A stretch of DNA of 64,000 bases from the NCBI GenBank assembly GCA_029856125.1, contig JAHQWJ010000009.1, positions 1 to 64,000 on the forward strand, in the 5' to 3' direction. Each line of letters opens with the position of its first letter. Within the stretch, counting starts at the first letter, position 1. A program made the position numbers and the translations under genes. This DNA comes from Promethearchaeia archaeon. Its GTDB lineage: Archaea; Asgardarchaeota; Lokiarchaeia; Sigyniarchaeales; SOKP01. Below, in pieces: positions 1-9,121 of this stretch. The notes below the pieces were generated by a model that worked only from the letters and a program-made list of their open reading frames with translations, had not been told where the DNA came from and did no database searches.

Positions 1-832
1 TCAAGTCCTCGAATGCTATATGAATTAACGAATCTTTGGTTTTATCTCCTTTCAACTGTATAATGAGGTCTTTTTTAATCTTAATTTTTTTGATATCTTC
101 AAACTTAATATTGAACTCCTTTTCAAATTCTTCCATCTTTCGTTGGTCAAATTCAAAGTTCTCGTAACAAAATAATCCTAAACAAAACTCAATGTTCTGT
201 GAAGGAATAATGCCGAGATCTTGCATACACCTGATGGTATAAATTTGACACGGAGTACCGACCACCGCCAACTTTTTAAACTTCGTACTTCTTATCTGCG
301 GAAGGGAACTTGAATAGGAATGAATCTTCTGGACTTCATCCAATTGTTTTGAAATCCCCAATTTAAGCCCTGAAGCACTCAGCAACTCTTCTTTGTTCTT
401 GGCAAGAAATGGTTCTCTTGAGAACGGAGCATTCGTTTTAGCTACAACTGCTCCATCTATTAACTTCTTTTCAAACATATAATTCAATAAAGAGTTTACA
501 ACTCCTCCATCAGTTCCATGGCGTAAAAAATCGTAATCTACTGCCTGGCACGAATAGAGATCGCATGTATTACCAAGAGGCATCGACGAAAAATCTAACA
601 GATTAAATGTTCTATTAAGTTCGTCGTCTAATACATGAGTTTGTGGGCATAAATAATAACAAATTCCACATTTAAGACAATTGTCCTTGTTCAAAAACAC
701 TGGGGGAGAATTAGGATCCTCGTAACCAATAACATCGTAGTCCATTGAGTTACAAAAACTAACGCATCCACCACATTGTTGGCAAATCCCTTTATTATGG
801 ACTTCTTCTATCAAATCTTCAAAACTTTTCAT
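1..832 (-). CDS. FrhB/FdhB-type F420 oxidoreductase beta subunit, 3' end cut by window
   Basis: Starts with ATG at 832..830 and stays open to base 1, so about 277 residues are seen and the C-terminus is missing. The first 70 residues hold two Fe-S motifs, GICQQCGGCVSFC and CLKCGICYYLCP. The middle has GGVVNSLLNYM and VVGTPCQIYTIRCMQ, hallmarks of the FrhB_FdhB N- and C-terminal domains. The family uses FAD and Fe-S clusters to pass electrons between F420 (or ferredoxin) and a partner oxidoreductase in the cytoplasm. The partner would lie beyond base 1. Transcription diverges from the binding-protein gene at 1437. Confidence 0.85.
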   Translation of the reverse strand, partial: MKSFEDLIEEVHNKGICQQCGGCVSFCNSMDYDVIGYEDPNSPPVFLNKDNCLKCGICYYLCPQTHVLDDELNRTFNLLDFSSMPLGNTCDLYSCQAVDYDFLRHGTDGGVVNSLLNYMFEKKLIDGAVVAKTNAPFSREPFLAKNKEELLSASGLKLGISKQLDEVQKIHSYSSSLPQIRSTKFKKLAVVGTPCQIYTIRCMQDLGIIPSQNIEFCLGLFCYENFEFDQRKMEEFEKEFNIKFEDIKKIKIKKDLIIQLKGDKTKDSLIHIAFEDL

Positions 833-1013
833 TTTCTTATCACACCTTTTTTGCTATATTTCGATCATGTAATTTATGTTTTCAGACATAAATTTATTGC
901 TTAACACAATTCTGTATATTTCCCTACATCTTCACTATCAGAATACTCAATTAAATAATAGAAACCGAATATAAAAATGTTCGCATTTTGAACAATAAAC
1001 TATCGATACCGGA

Positions 1014-1122
1014 CAAACATGTGATCATTCTCACCCATTTTTCGGGGATTTTTAACAATCGACATTAAGCTAGTAGAAATTAAATCAAATCATAAATGGG
1101 TGTGATTAAAACCGCATGTTTG
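1014..1122. promoter_or_regulatory. Composite inverted repeat, possible operator
   Basis: The outer arms are CAAACATG (1014-1021) and CATGTTTG (1115-1122), an exact match. The inner arms are TCTCACCCATTT (1029-1040) and AAATGGGTGTGA (1094-1105), with one mismatch. Order and orientation of both elements are mirrored around a 53-base centre. This suits a pair of regulator sites in a divergent promoter. The regulator is unknown. Confidence 0.45.
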
Positions 1123-1182
1123 GAATTTATATATGAAACATTTCTTTCGATATCGCAAAATTTATGATCGAAAAAGAAAAAT

Positions 1183-1220
1183 AAATGATCGATTTGATCA
1201 AATATTAAGATCGATCATTT
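1183..1220. promoter_or_regulatory. 11-bp inverted repeat around a TTGATCAA palindrome
   Basis: AAATGATCGAT at 1183-1193 is repeated exactly in reverse complement at 1210-1220. The 16-base spacer begins with the palindrome TTGATCAA. A third copy of ATGATCGA lies at 1164-1171. It may be an operator or a local structure upstream of the binding-protein gene. Confidence 0.45.
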
Positions 1221-1436
1221 TCTAGTATTGGTAGATTCACATATTTTCTTCTAAATTGAAAAAATTTACAACTTAGGAATAAGCTCCCCAACTCGGGCTT
1301 GGTTAGATTGATCAATAAGATTAATCGCAGAAATAATAAAATTAAAAGAAAAAAGGAGGGTGAGAAAAGTTTATATTGTTACGAGATAAAGTAAAAGTAG
1401 AGATTCGACTCGAAGAGACAAAGTAAATCTAAAAAA

Positions 1437-3140
1437 ATGGATCGTAAAAATGTTATTATAGCGGTATTAGTAGCATTAAATGTAATTGTGGGATTTTTTT
1501 TTCTTCCAAGGATTTATCCAGGTCCACCGCCTAGACCCCCTTTTATCCCCCGTTTCATCACAAGTACTAGTTCTGGTCCAAGTACGCTAGAACTTGTTGA
1601 CGCTTGGGATAGTGCTTCGAACAATGTATTGGAACAAGTTGTCGAGACCTTGTTTTCTTATAATTTTAGTGATCTCAATTTGCCTCGAACAAATCACCTC
1701 GCGTATTCTTATTGGTGGAAGGACAATGTAAATCTTCATATAAAGTTAAGAGAGGGGATTCTATTTCACGATGGCACTCCTTTTGATGCCCAAGCCGCAA
1801 AGTGGAATTTGGATAGATTGAGATACCTTACAAACTGTTCAGGGTCCAATAAAGGTGAAGTAGCTCACACACAGTCCCTATGGATGTTACCTGACGGAAG
1901 AACTCCATTAATGAAAGAAATCACTACAATGGGTGAATATAATATCTCTATTACCCTTAATAGCCCATACGCGCCCCTTTTAAACGCTCTAGCTTACATA
2001 AACGCGGGGATGATTTCTCCTACCGCTCACGCTGCTGATGCGGAACGGTTTATCGATCTTACCACGGGTAAACCTATTGGAACTGGACCTTTCAAATATA
2101 TAAGGTTCATTCCAAATGTAGAATGTCGATTAGAGCGATGGGACGAATATTGGATGGCTCCTGCTAACTTCCCTATTGTAATCTTTGCAATTTATAGCGA
2201 TGCTACAACAGCTCACAACGCTTTTTTGGCTTATGCCATTGATGCGAATCCAATGGCTTCAGATCAAGATCTTATTCAATATGAGACCAATCCAAGCGTT
2301 TCTGTTAAAAAATTTACAGACGATAGCGGCAAACCAAGTTTAGTTTATCAATATATAGCCTTCAATAATGAAAAATATAATCGTACGTGGAGAAAAGCGA
2401 TGTCCTACGCAATAAATTATACTTATATTATAGAAAATCTCCGTATGGGAAATGCCGTCAGAGCTATCTCACCAATTTCTCCAGGATTTGGTTCTTCTTA
2501 CAACAGTTCAGTAAAAGGCGTTGATTATAATCTTACAAAAGCGCGCGAGACTATGATCTCTATGGGATTTGGGAATTTGAGTTGGACTGATGCTCAATGG
2601 ATATCAATCGCAGAGAGCGGACAATCTTTCGCTTCCGTGTTGTACTCATACACTACGGGAAATATATTTAGAGAGGATCTTTATGTTGCATTAAATGATT
2701 GGTTTAAGTTAATTGGTATTGAATTAATTGATGATCCCTGTAGTTGGGTATGTTGGATTGATTGGGGTTCTTGTTGTTGTTTTTGGTATGATTATGATAA
2801 TTGCGGTATTTTCGCAACAGGATGGGCGCCTGATTATTTTGATCCTTACAACATGCTCGAACCGTTATTTAATAATTTATCACGTTCCAACTCTGCTCAA
2901 GTTAACGACCCCACTCTTCAGGTAATGTTGACATTAGCTTTAGAAACTACTGATGACGGCGAAAGAACCAAAATTTATAAAAATATCCAATCATATATTT
3001 CTGAAGTTGGGTTTTTCCACGCTCCCCTTTATCATTCAAAGGTAGTTATTAATCATATGGCAAACATCTATGAAGTACCCTATAATTCGATGGGAGCTCA
3101 GAGAATCTATCCAATGTATCGTGGGTTATTCACAATTTGA
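1437..3140 (+). CDS. Membrane-anchored family 5 (Dpp/Opp-type) substrate-binding protein
   Basis: 567 residues. Residues 7-25 form a hydrophobic anchor, followed by a proline-rich linker (PGPPPRPPFIP). No lipobox cysteine is seen, so a membrane-anchored extracellular protein is inferred. The fold is recognised from LREGILFHDGTPFDA, KPIGTGPFKYI and GWAPDYFDPYN, typical of the SBP_bac_5 family that captures peptides, nickel or sugars for ABC importers. About residues 432-457 form an unusual Trp/Cys-rich insert just before the conserved GWAPDY motif. No permease or ATPase gene is adjacent, so the substrate is unknown. No clear ribosome site precedes the ATG. Confidence 0.85.
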   Translation: MDRKNVIIAVLVALNVIVGFFFLPRIYPGPPPRPPFIPRFITSTSSGPSTLELVDAWDSASNNVLEQVVETLFSYNFSDLNLPRTNHLAYSYWWKDNVNLHIKLREGILFHDGTPFDAQAAKWNLDRLRYLTNCSGSNKGEVAHTQSLWMLPDGRTPLMKEITTMGEYNISITLNSPYAPLLNALAYINAGMISPTAHAADAERFIDLTTGKPIGTGPFKYIRFIPNVECRLERWDEYWMAPANFPIVIFAIYSDATTAHNAFLAYAIDANPMASDQDLIQYETNPSVSVKKFTDDSGKPSLVYQYIAFNNEKYNRTWRKAMSYAINYTYIIENLRMGNAVRAISPISPGFGSSYNSSVKGVDYNLTKARETMISMGFGNLSWTDAQWISIAESGQSFASVLYSYTTGNIFREDLYVALNDWFKLIGIELIDDPCSWVCWIDWGSCCCFWYDYDNCGIFATGWAPDYFDPYNMLEPLFNNLSRSNSAQVNDPTLQVMLTLALETTDDGERTKIYKNIQSYISEVGFFHAPLYHSKVVINHMANIYEVPYNSMGAQRIYPMYRGLFTI

Positions 3141-3237
3141 TTCTAATCGAGTTTTAAATTTTCTAAATTAATATCTTTAAAAACATATAAATTAAACATA
3201 AAACTAATGTATTAATTATTAATTACAACATTTCTAG

Positions 3238-3861
3238 ATGAAGACAATGACAATAACATTTAGATATTTCTTTGATACTTTTTTGTTAATGGATTTAGTG
3301 GAAGCCGTTTTCCTCATACTTGTGTATGTGTCGATCTTTCTAGCATCGAAAAATCAGCTACGAGATAAAGAATCTGTAAGGTTACTAAGAAACTCAAGCC
3401 TGATTGGAATCATACTTTCTATTGTTCCTGTAATAGCTCCTGTAGTAGTCTGTACCAATTGCAGTGACTTAGAAATGATAATGGCAGGTTCAATTGCATT
3501 AAGTATTACGACATTGTCGATATTGCCGATGTTAATTTGCTTGGGAATAGGTTTTTTACTGTTCGGAAAACGAAATAGAGAAATATATGGCAACCTTCTC
3601 TTTCTTTCAGGAGTTTTTTGGATATTGGCATTTGTGGGAAATATATCAATATTGGCTAGCCTCTCATTTATGCTTCCGGGAGGAGGATTTAATTTTTTTC
3701 TTTCGTTGTTTGGCATTTTAAATCTTTTTCTATTACCTGCTCTTATTTTACTAATTATCCATGGAGCAAAAATGAAAGATAAGAATTTTATTCTAGCTGG
3801 TGTTTTCTACATACTTTCTTACCTATCGATTTTTATGGCATGGATTCCACTACCACCTTGA
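3238..3861 (+). CDS. Multipass membrane protein of unknown function
   Basis: 207 residues with about six hydrophobic segments (near residues 15-37, 52-75, 80-108, 118-142, 148-173 and 183-203). Short charged loops such as KNQLRDKESVRLL and GKRNREIYG separate them. No catalytic motif or family signature was recognised. It lies 97 bases downstream of the binding-protein gene on the same strand, but it does not resemble an ABC permease (no EAA-type loop). Function is unknown. Confidence 0.6.
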   Translation: MKTMTITFRYFFDTFLLMDLVEAVFLILVYVSIFLASKNQLRDKESVRLLRNSSLIGIILSIVPVIAPVVVCTNCSDLEMIMAGSIALSITTLSILPMLICLGIGFLLFGKRNREIYGNLLFLSGVFWILAFVGNISILASLSFMLPGGGFNFFLSLFGILNLFLLPALILLIIHGAKMKDKNFILAGVFYILSYLSIFMAWIPLPP

Positions 3862-3934
3862 TAGTTATGGAACTTAAAAAGCTTAATATTTGAAACGGAA
3901 GAAAAAGAGAATAAGGATAACTGATATAAGAACT

Positions 3935-4282
3935 CTATTTCCTTTTCAACCAAAAATCAAAAGATCTTCCTGGTACAAATATATCAATCCCGGTAGATGG
4001 CTCATCTAGCATGTTTTTTACAACGTGAGTTTCATTTTCTGGGATAAAAACTGAATCACCCTCATATAAGGTTGCTTTTTGTCCTTCTTCATTAATTACC
4101 GAAATTTTGCCTTTTAAAACGACCAAAACTTGGGCATTTGGATGTTGATGAGAAGGAGATGCATGGTTTGGTGGTTTTACAAAATGTTCTACTGAAATAT
4201 CTTTTTCTTTACAAAGACTTACCCGCTTCCAGTTTTTCTCGGGTTCGTAACTTTCAGCGTCGTTAAAATGTATAACATTCAT
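3935..4282 (-). CDS. Small single-domain cupin protein
   Basis: 115 residues. The cupin_2 signature is visible: HASPSHQHPNAQVLVVLKG around residues 40-58, with His/Gln/His metal ligands, and a second motif EGDSVFIPENETHVVKN around 73-89 with the late His. Such proteins bind one metal ion in a beta-barrel and are enzymes or small-molecule sensors. The specific substrate cannot be read from the sequence. It is a single gene convergent with the membrane protein at 3238. Confidence 0.8.
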   Translation of the reverse strand: MNVIHFNDAESYEPEKNWKRVSLCKEKDISVEHFVKPPNHASPSHQHPNAQVLVVLKGKISVINEEGQKATLYEGDSVFIPENETHVVKNMLDEPSTGIDIFVPGRSFDFWLKRK

Positions 4283-4357
4283 AGTTAAATAAGATTATTG
4301 ATGGATTTATCTTTATCTAAAATCATTAAAAAAATAGGAAAATAAAAATAGAAAAAA

Positions 4358-5482
4358 TTAGGATTTATTGAGGAGATTTTGTTTTCTTATGAGTATCTCA
4401 TTATACATTTCTTCAGAATTTTGAGGAGGAATAATTTCCTTTTCTTTTTCTTTTCGAATTAACTGCATAGCTTCTTCTGGGCATACAGTTACACAGTTCC
4501 CACAGCCTATACAGCGCTTCGTTATTACTTTTGCGATGTCATTTTTTATTTTAATAGCGTTCATTTGGCACCTTTCTACACAAGTTCCGCAACCTACACA
4601 TAGTTCACTATCTACTTGGGCGTAGTAATTCGTGTGAAAGAAATCTATCGGACGTGGTAAGTCACTTAATCCCCTTAATACGCCACAACAGCAACCACAG
4701 CAACTACAAATGAAACTTGGTTTGATTGCGTTCCCTGCTTGCAGTATTAATCCATCTTCTTGATTTTTTCTAAGGATATCTAAAGCTTCACTTTTAGTGA
4801 TTTCTCTCCCTCTTCCGATATCAATAGGAAATTGCATATCCTCTCCGAATCCCATACAATTTTCTCGCAAAGAAGTTTGTTTGCATGGATCTCCCTGTAA
4901 ATCGTGATTTTGACGACAGATGCAATTAAAGAGAGCTATTGGACCCTCAATATTTTCGATAATTTTTGCTACTTCTTCGTAAGTTTGGAGATGATGTTCT
5001 GGAGTTACGCTTTTTTCCACTGGAACGGTGCGCATTTGTGGGAACCTAGCACCAATAAAAGCGATATTAAAACCCTCATCCTCAAATTGGTTTATGTCGT
5101 TTATAAATTCTAAAGTTAAGTTGTTTACTTTTGCTTCGTACATACCTACTGCGAAAATATCAGCAGCATACTTTTTTACTCCATCTCTAATAGCATATCT
5201 AATAGAACCCTTTTCTGCTAGGGTATCTAACTTATTCTCTAACTCTTGTTTTGTAAAGTTTAATTCTTTTGCGATTTCATGTATTTCGTTCACGCTCTGT
5301 AATTCCCACTTCAAGTATGTCCCGATTTTTGCCTCTTCTGGCGTGAAAAAATACGTTAAGACTTTCAAATCGATTCCGGATTTTGTAGCGGGAAATCCTA
5401 TCGGTAACTTATCAAGATTTTCCTGTAACTTCCGATATATGTCTGCGTTGGGCACTTCTATCTTATTATCTAGTTCTACCAT
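4358..5482 (-). CDS. Multi-cluster 4Fe-4S protein with N-terminal winged-helix-like region
   Basis: 374 residues. Residues 60-110 look like a winged helix (EIHEIAKELNFTKQELENKLDTL). A central cysteine cluster is CICRQNHDLQGDPCK. A very dense cluster, CSCCGCCCG, lies near residue 260. The C-terminus carries two classical ferredoxin motifs, CVGCGTCVERCQ and CIGCGNCVTVCPEEA. This architecture is known in strict anaerobes as an uncharacterised Fe-S protein. A redox or sensory role is inference. It is monocistronic in this window. Confidence 0.75.
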   Translation of the reverse strand: MVELDNKIEVPNADIYRKLQENLDKLPIGFPATKSGIDLKVLTYFFTPEEAKIGTYLKWELQSVNEIHEIAKELNFTKQELENKLDTLAEKGSIRYAIRDGVKKYAADIFAVGMYEAKVNNLTLEFINDINQFEDEGFNIAFIGARFPQMRTVPVEKSVTPEHHLQTYEEVAKIIENIEGPIALFNCICRQNHDLQGDPCKQTSLRENCMGFGEDMQFPIDIGRGREITKSEALDILRKNQEDGLILQAGNAIKPSFICSCCGCCCGVLRGLSDLPRPIDFFHTNYYAQVDSELCVGCGTCVERCQMNAIKIKNDIAKVITKRCIGCGNCVTVCPEEAMQLIRKEKEKEIIPPQNSEEMYNEILIRKQNLLNKS

Positions 5483-5664
5483 AATTCAACCCTTTTTTTT
5501 AGATTTCAAGTTATGATTTAAGTAATCTTTCTTTTTAACATTATTCTCAGCTAATGCTAAAAGTATTGCTTAAGATTTAGGTAACTCGGAGTTCAAACAC
5601 CGGTGAAGTTTAAAAACCACTAATTTAGTTAATAACCTAACTTTTAATAGTTTACTTTTAAAAC

Positions 5665-6582
5665 TTACATTAATAATTCAGCAATAGCAATCCCGCTTTC
5701 TCCAGCTACAGAATACAACAGATAGGTCTTATCCTTCTCTTCATAGATGGCGGGATCACGCAATTGACATACCTTTTCATATACGGGTCCTCGCACGGAG
5801 GGAGTTGGTATTAAATTTCCACCTTCCCAGTCTTCCTCGGGATGTAATATTTTCATAGGAGCAGAAGGTTTCCATTTTAACCAATCTTCGGTTAAATCTA
5901 TAATCGAAAGTAAGATACTTTCCGGAGAATCCCCAACTTTGGTCCAAAATACCTGTAACTGGTTACTTAAGATCCTTAAGGCAGAATGGCGCATGTTCAT
6001 AGGAAAAAGTCGTTTTCCCATTTCGAAATGATCCAGACCGTTTAGAGATCGATAAAAAATACCAGGCATGCTCATTCCATAATAATATCCATTATAATGG
6101 AAAATCCGTAGATACGGTGGAGTTATTATCTTTGGTTTAGCTTTGAAGTGAATTCCATCTTTTGAGATAGCAACTCTAGATAATTGACGTACTTTCGATT
6201 CTAATCCATGAAAATACATCCTAATTTCTCTTTTAGCATCTATCACATGTACGTCAGGAGATGCGATATGTGGGACATTTTCATCCAATAAACTAGTTCT
6301 AATTTTGTGAGTAGGAGGATCTGTAGGAAAAAACGATTCTTCAATGTGAAGGCTACCCTTTTTGTAAATTTTCCAAGGTCCTTCCACTTGTTCGGCAAAC
6401 GCTAACCGGATGTAAGTACCTTTATGACCGGCGAAGTAAAGATAATATTTTCCAAGTGGATTTTCTATCCAGTCTGGTACTCGAATTAAAGAAGGACCTG
6501 CAATATTAGTACCTATGCTAGAATCTAATCTTGGAAATATTATTGGATTTCTCTCTAATCTTTTAATCTTGATGTCAGCCAT
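5665..6582 (-). CDS. Five-bladed beta-propeller glycosidase-like protein
   Basis: 305 residues. Repeated blade motifs such as GKYYLYFAGHKG, RLAFAEQVEGPWKIY, ASPDVHVID, REIRMYFHG and LRDPAIYEEKDKTYLLYSVAGESGIAIAEL match the GH43/GH32/GH130-type propeller fold. No signal peptide is present, so it is probably cytoplasmic. The family hydrolyses or phosphorolyses sugars. I cannot assign a substrate, and the catalytic acids are not certain. It may be a non-enzymatic homologue. No sugar-transport genes are adjacent. Confidence 0.65.
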   Translation of the reverse strand: MADIKIKRLERNPIIFPRLDSSIGTNIAGPSLIRVPDWIENPLGKYYLYFAGHKGTYIRLAFAEQVEGPWKIYKKGSLHIEESFFPTDPPTHKIRTSLLDENVPHIASPDVHVIDAKREIRMYFHGLESKVRQLSRVAISKDGIHFKAKPKIITPPYLRIFHYNGYYYGMSMPGIFYRSLNGLDHFEMGKRLFPMNMRHSALRILSNQLQVFWTKVGDSPESILLSIIDLTEDWLKWKPSAPMKILHPEEDWEGGNLIPTPSVRGPVYEKVCQLRDPAIYEEKDKTYLLYSVAGESGIAIAELLM

Positions 6583-6686
6583 TACTATAATATATGTGTT
6601 AAAGCCTATTTTAATTTTCCCGGCTATTTAATAAAACTTTATTCTAAAAATGTCTTAATCCCAAGAATATAGAAAGTGCGAAACAG

Positions 6687-7058
6687 ATGATCGAAGGATT
6701 TAAAGCAGAAAGTGTCAGTCAAGTTAGAAAACCTATTGCTCGTGTATTCCGCATGATCGCAGAAGCAGGCGATAACGATTTACTTGCTTTAGCTGCTGAA
6801 AGGTCTGGTAGTCTTAATAATTGGTTTAAAATTTTAGCAACACCTACCCAAAGGAGAGAGGCTTTGAAAAAAATTAAAGTACCTGTAATGACCGTTGTAG
6901 GATCTACTGAGCTTCTCCTTGGAGACAAGACTTTAGTGGCTCAATTAGTTCCAGATGCGTGCCACTTTCAAATCCAAGGGAAAGATCACTCTACAATGAT
7001 ACCAGATCCTAAATTCCACATGGTTGTTAAAGCATTTCTCGATTTTGTTAATGATTAG
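6687..7058 (+). pseudogene. C-terminal remnant of an alpha/beta-hydrolase
   Basis: 123 residues from the ATG. IKVPVMTVVGSTELLLGDK, LVPDACHF and GKDHSTMIPDPKFHMVVKAFLDFV match the last third of alpha/beta-hydrolases, including the region of the late Asp and His. The nucleophile elbow (GxSxG) and the N-terminal half are absent. The coding-like frame continues upstream of the ATG to a stop at 6645-6647 (KCLNPKNIESAKQ), and this stretch looks homologous, which supports a 5'-truncated gene rather than a small intact one. Only about 400 bases of the original gene remain. Confidence 0.6.
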
Positions 7059-7076
7059 TAGAGAGATTAAGTAGTT

Positions 7077-8741
7077 TTAACCAATTTTTCTCAATATTTC
7101 TTTATTGAGATCTGTGCTGTAAGAATTATAGAAATTTGAACTATATTTTTGGAAAAAGTCCTCTTTCTTTGCTAAGATAGATTTAGATTTTTCTGTTTTT
7201 GGTTTACCGCAAGCCCAAAAGATTTTACCTGAACTATTCAAATTAATATTTTCGTGGTCTTTTATTACTTTACCTGATTTTATTACATATTCCATATTTC
7301 CGAGAGCAGATTTGAAAGTTTCATAGTCTTTTGATATATCAGTTTCACTTAAATTCAAGTCTATAATATTGAGGTCACCGTCAGCTCCTAAACCTAAGGC
7401 CCCTTTAACAGATCCTATACCAAGAGATTTAGCAGGACTCGACCGAGTTAGAATAATAAACTCATTAAACGATAAAACATTACTAGTACTACTAATTGAG
7501 TTGTCCTTTAAGAACCCAGCTTCCATATCATTCATATAATGTTCGCGGGCGTTATTACTAATTAACCAACTTGCGATTTCGGGAAGATTTGTTATATCTG
7601 CGTAGTTTGGATAATTAATTGAAAACTGTAGTTGCCATGGAGATATATTTAATGCTAAATCAATCGCGTTCGCCCACATTAAGCAATCTTCTTTCGTTTT
7701 TTTACTGAATTTTCTGAGGGTAGCAAACGAGTCTCCTTCAGATTCTACAGAAGATCTAACTAGTTTGTATGGGTTTGTTGAATTATTTAGCTTGTTTATA
7801 AGATGCCGATCGGAGGTAATTAATGGATTTATTGCGTTAAAACCTATAAATCCCAAATCCATGTCAAATTCTTGATTTTCGTTGTAAAATTTAATCAACT
7901 CTGAGTTATCTCCGTCTATGTTATAACTTGAAGCATGAGCAAGGTGAAATATTTGAGATCGCTTTATTCCAAAATCGTTTTTTGGATTAGGTTTTAATCC
8001 AAGTGATTTCACCTTGTTTAAAGTTGCGAGTAAGTTTTCTTTAGAATATTGGGATTCGTACCCTTCAATATGAGCGTGAATAGAATGAGGCAACCCTAAG
8101 TGCTCAACAAATCTAGCAAGTTTTTCATACACATCCATAGGGGCGAAGTTGAATAGCCTTCCTTTTTCGGTTAGGTTTTTCCTAACTACTTTCCAATTCC
8201 AATACTCCGCTTCGAAAGGATTGTAGGCTTTCAAACCAAAACCTTTAACTTTCTCCAATAGATTTGATAAAAAAACAGCACCTTCTTCAACCAGCTCTTT
8301 CTGGAACTCAAGCTCTAGTGACCATAAATTGCTGGTATTTAATAAGAATGCCTTATCTAATACAGGTAATCGTTGTAAATCAAAAATAGTCTGTTTTGTT
8401 AGCGATGGGAAGACATTAGCTTCAAGGATAAAAGTATATCCGTTAGAAACATAATCTTTAGCGATAGAATTTAAAGTCAAGCCGTTCCAAAGGTTCTGGA
8501 AATCTTGGTTGTTAGAACCTAATAATCGAACCCAATTAAGTTGCTGGGAGGCTACATGAGCGTGAATCTCTAGAGCCGCTGGAATAACTGTTTTCCCTTT
8601 CGCGTCTATTTCTTTAACATCGCTACTGCTTACGAATTTATCTACGACCTTGCCGTCTTCAATTAAAATATCCTTTTTTTCGCCTTCAATGCTATTAAAG
8701 GGATCAAAAACAAAACCGTTTTTTACATGAAGTTTTGTCAT
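7077..8741 (-). CDS. fwdA: Formylmethanofuran dehydrogenase subunit A (amidohydrolase-like)
   Basis: 554 residues, close to the family's usual length of about 570. FwdA is the amidohydrolase subunit that transfers the formyl group made by FwdBD to methanofuran, the first step of the archaeal methyl branch. Visible ligand motifs are EIHAHVAS (His60, His62), GLKAYNPFE (Lys171, the candidate carboxylated lysine), HSIHAHIEG (His222, His224) and FHLAHASSY. The normally conserved TTDHPN motif, which supplies the catalytic Asp, reads SINYPN (Asn376, Tyr377). It is the last gene of the operon, one base after fwdD. It may be a divergent or formally inactive paralogue. Confidence 0.85.
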   Translation of the reverse strand: MTKLHVKNGFVFDPFNSIEGEKKDILIEDGKVVDKFVSSSDVKEIDAKGKTVIPAALEIHAHVASQQLNWVRLLGSNNQDFQNLWNGLTLNSIAKDYVSNGYTFILEANVFPSLTKQTIFDLQRLPVLDKAFLLNTSNLWSLELEFQKELVEEGAVFLSNLLEKVKGFGLKAYNPFEAEYWNWKVVRKNLTEKGRLFNFAPMDVYEKLARFVEHLGLPHSIHAHIEGYESQYSKENLLATLNKVKSLGLKPNPKNDFGIKRSQIFHLAHASSYNIDGDNSELIKFYNENQEFDMDLGFIGFNAINPLITSDRHLINKLNNSTNPYKLVRSSVESEGDSFATLRKFSKKTKEDCLMWANAIDLALNISPWQLQFSINYPNYADITNLPEIASWLISNNAREHYMNDMEAGFLKDNSISSTSNVLSFNEFIILTRSSPAKSLGIGSVKGALGLGADGDLNIIDLNLSETDISKDYETFKSALGNMEYVIKSGKVIKDHENINLNSSGKIFWACGKPKTEKSKSILAKKEDFFQKYSSNFYNSYSTDLNKEILRKIG

Positions 8742-8742
8742 A

Positions 8743-9120
8743 TTATTTGTTCACCAAGAGTTCTTGTATTATTTCTTTAAATTTCATTATTGGCTCGCGT
8801 GTAGCTTCCATATTCACAATGATGTTTTTATAGAGAAGATCATTATTTTGAACTACTGATAATCGATTTGACCATATAGAAACGGGCATTAAAACCATTC
8901 CTTCAGGAATGTTATCATCTTTTTCAACTTTAACTATAACATGCTTCTCCTTGTTCGATATTTTTAAGTGTAGGCTTGAAACGAGATTTAATTTTTCAAA
9001 ATCTTTAGGGTTAATAAAACAAATAGCTAATTTCTCTTCTAAGGATTCTTCAGTCCCAAAGGCATGTTCTTTTACTTGATCGTTATCGATTCTTCTAATC
9101 GAGTTTAATATAAATTCCAT
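8743..9120 (-). CDS. fwdD: Formylmethanofuran dehydrogenase subunit D (molybdopterin dinucleotide-binding domain)
   Basis: 125 residues. This is the beta-barrel molydop-binding domain that completes the active site of FwdB. Recognisable parts are CFINPKDFEKLNL, KISNKEKHVIVKV and GMVLMPVSIWSNRL. It lies between fwdB and fwdA with one-base gaps on both sides, which indicates one transcript and probably coupled translation. The length is typical for FwdD. Confidence 0.85.
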   Translation of the reverse strand: MEFILNSIRRIDNDQVKEHAFGTEESLEEKLAICFINPKDFEKLNLVSSLHLKISNKEKHVIVKVEKDDNIPEGMVLMPVSIWSNRLSVVQNNDLLYKNIIVNMEATREPIMKFKEIIQELLVNK

Positions 9121-9121
9121 G

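Larger units (their letters stand above)
833..1436. other. Divergent intergenic control region, about 600 bases
   Basis: It separates the FrhB-like gene (leftward) from the binding-protein gene (rightward). No convincing ORF was seen. It holds two nested inverted-repeat systems (1014-1122 and 1183-1220), a GC-richer patch at 1284-1308 that could fold weakly, and a GGAGGGTG stretch at 1354-1362 that is too far from the ATG at 1437 to be its ribosome site. Confidence 0.6.

Noticed and set aside
1360-1389. GTG-initiated 9-residue frame after GGAGG
   Set aside because: Too short and without support; the GGAGG stretch is 75 bases before the binding-protein start. A leader peptide cannot be excluded but is not shown.
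2728-2925. Overlapping 65-residue frame inside the binding-protein gene
   Set aside because: Alternate-frame shadow; it covers the Trp/Cys-rich insert and could suggest a frameshift, but the main frame continues with the conserved GWAPDY motif.
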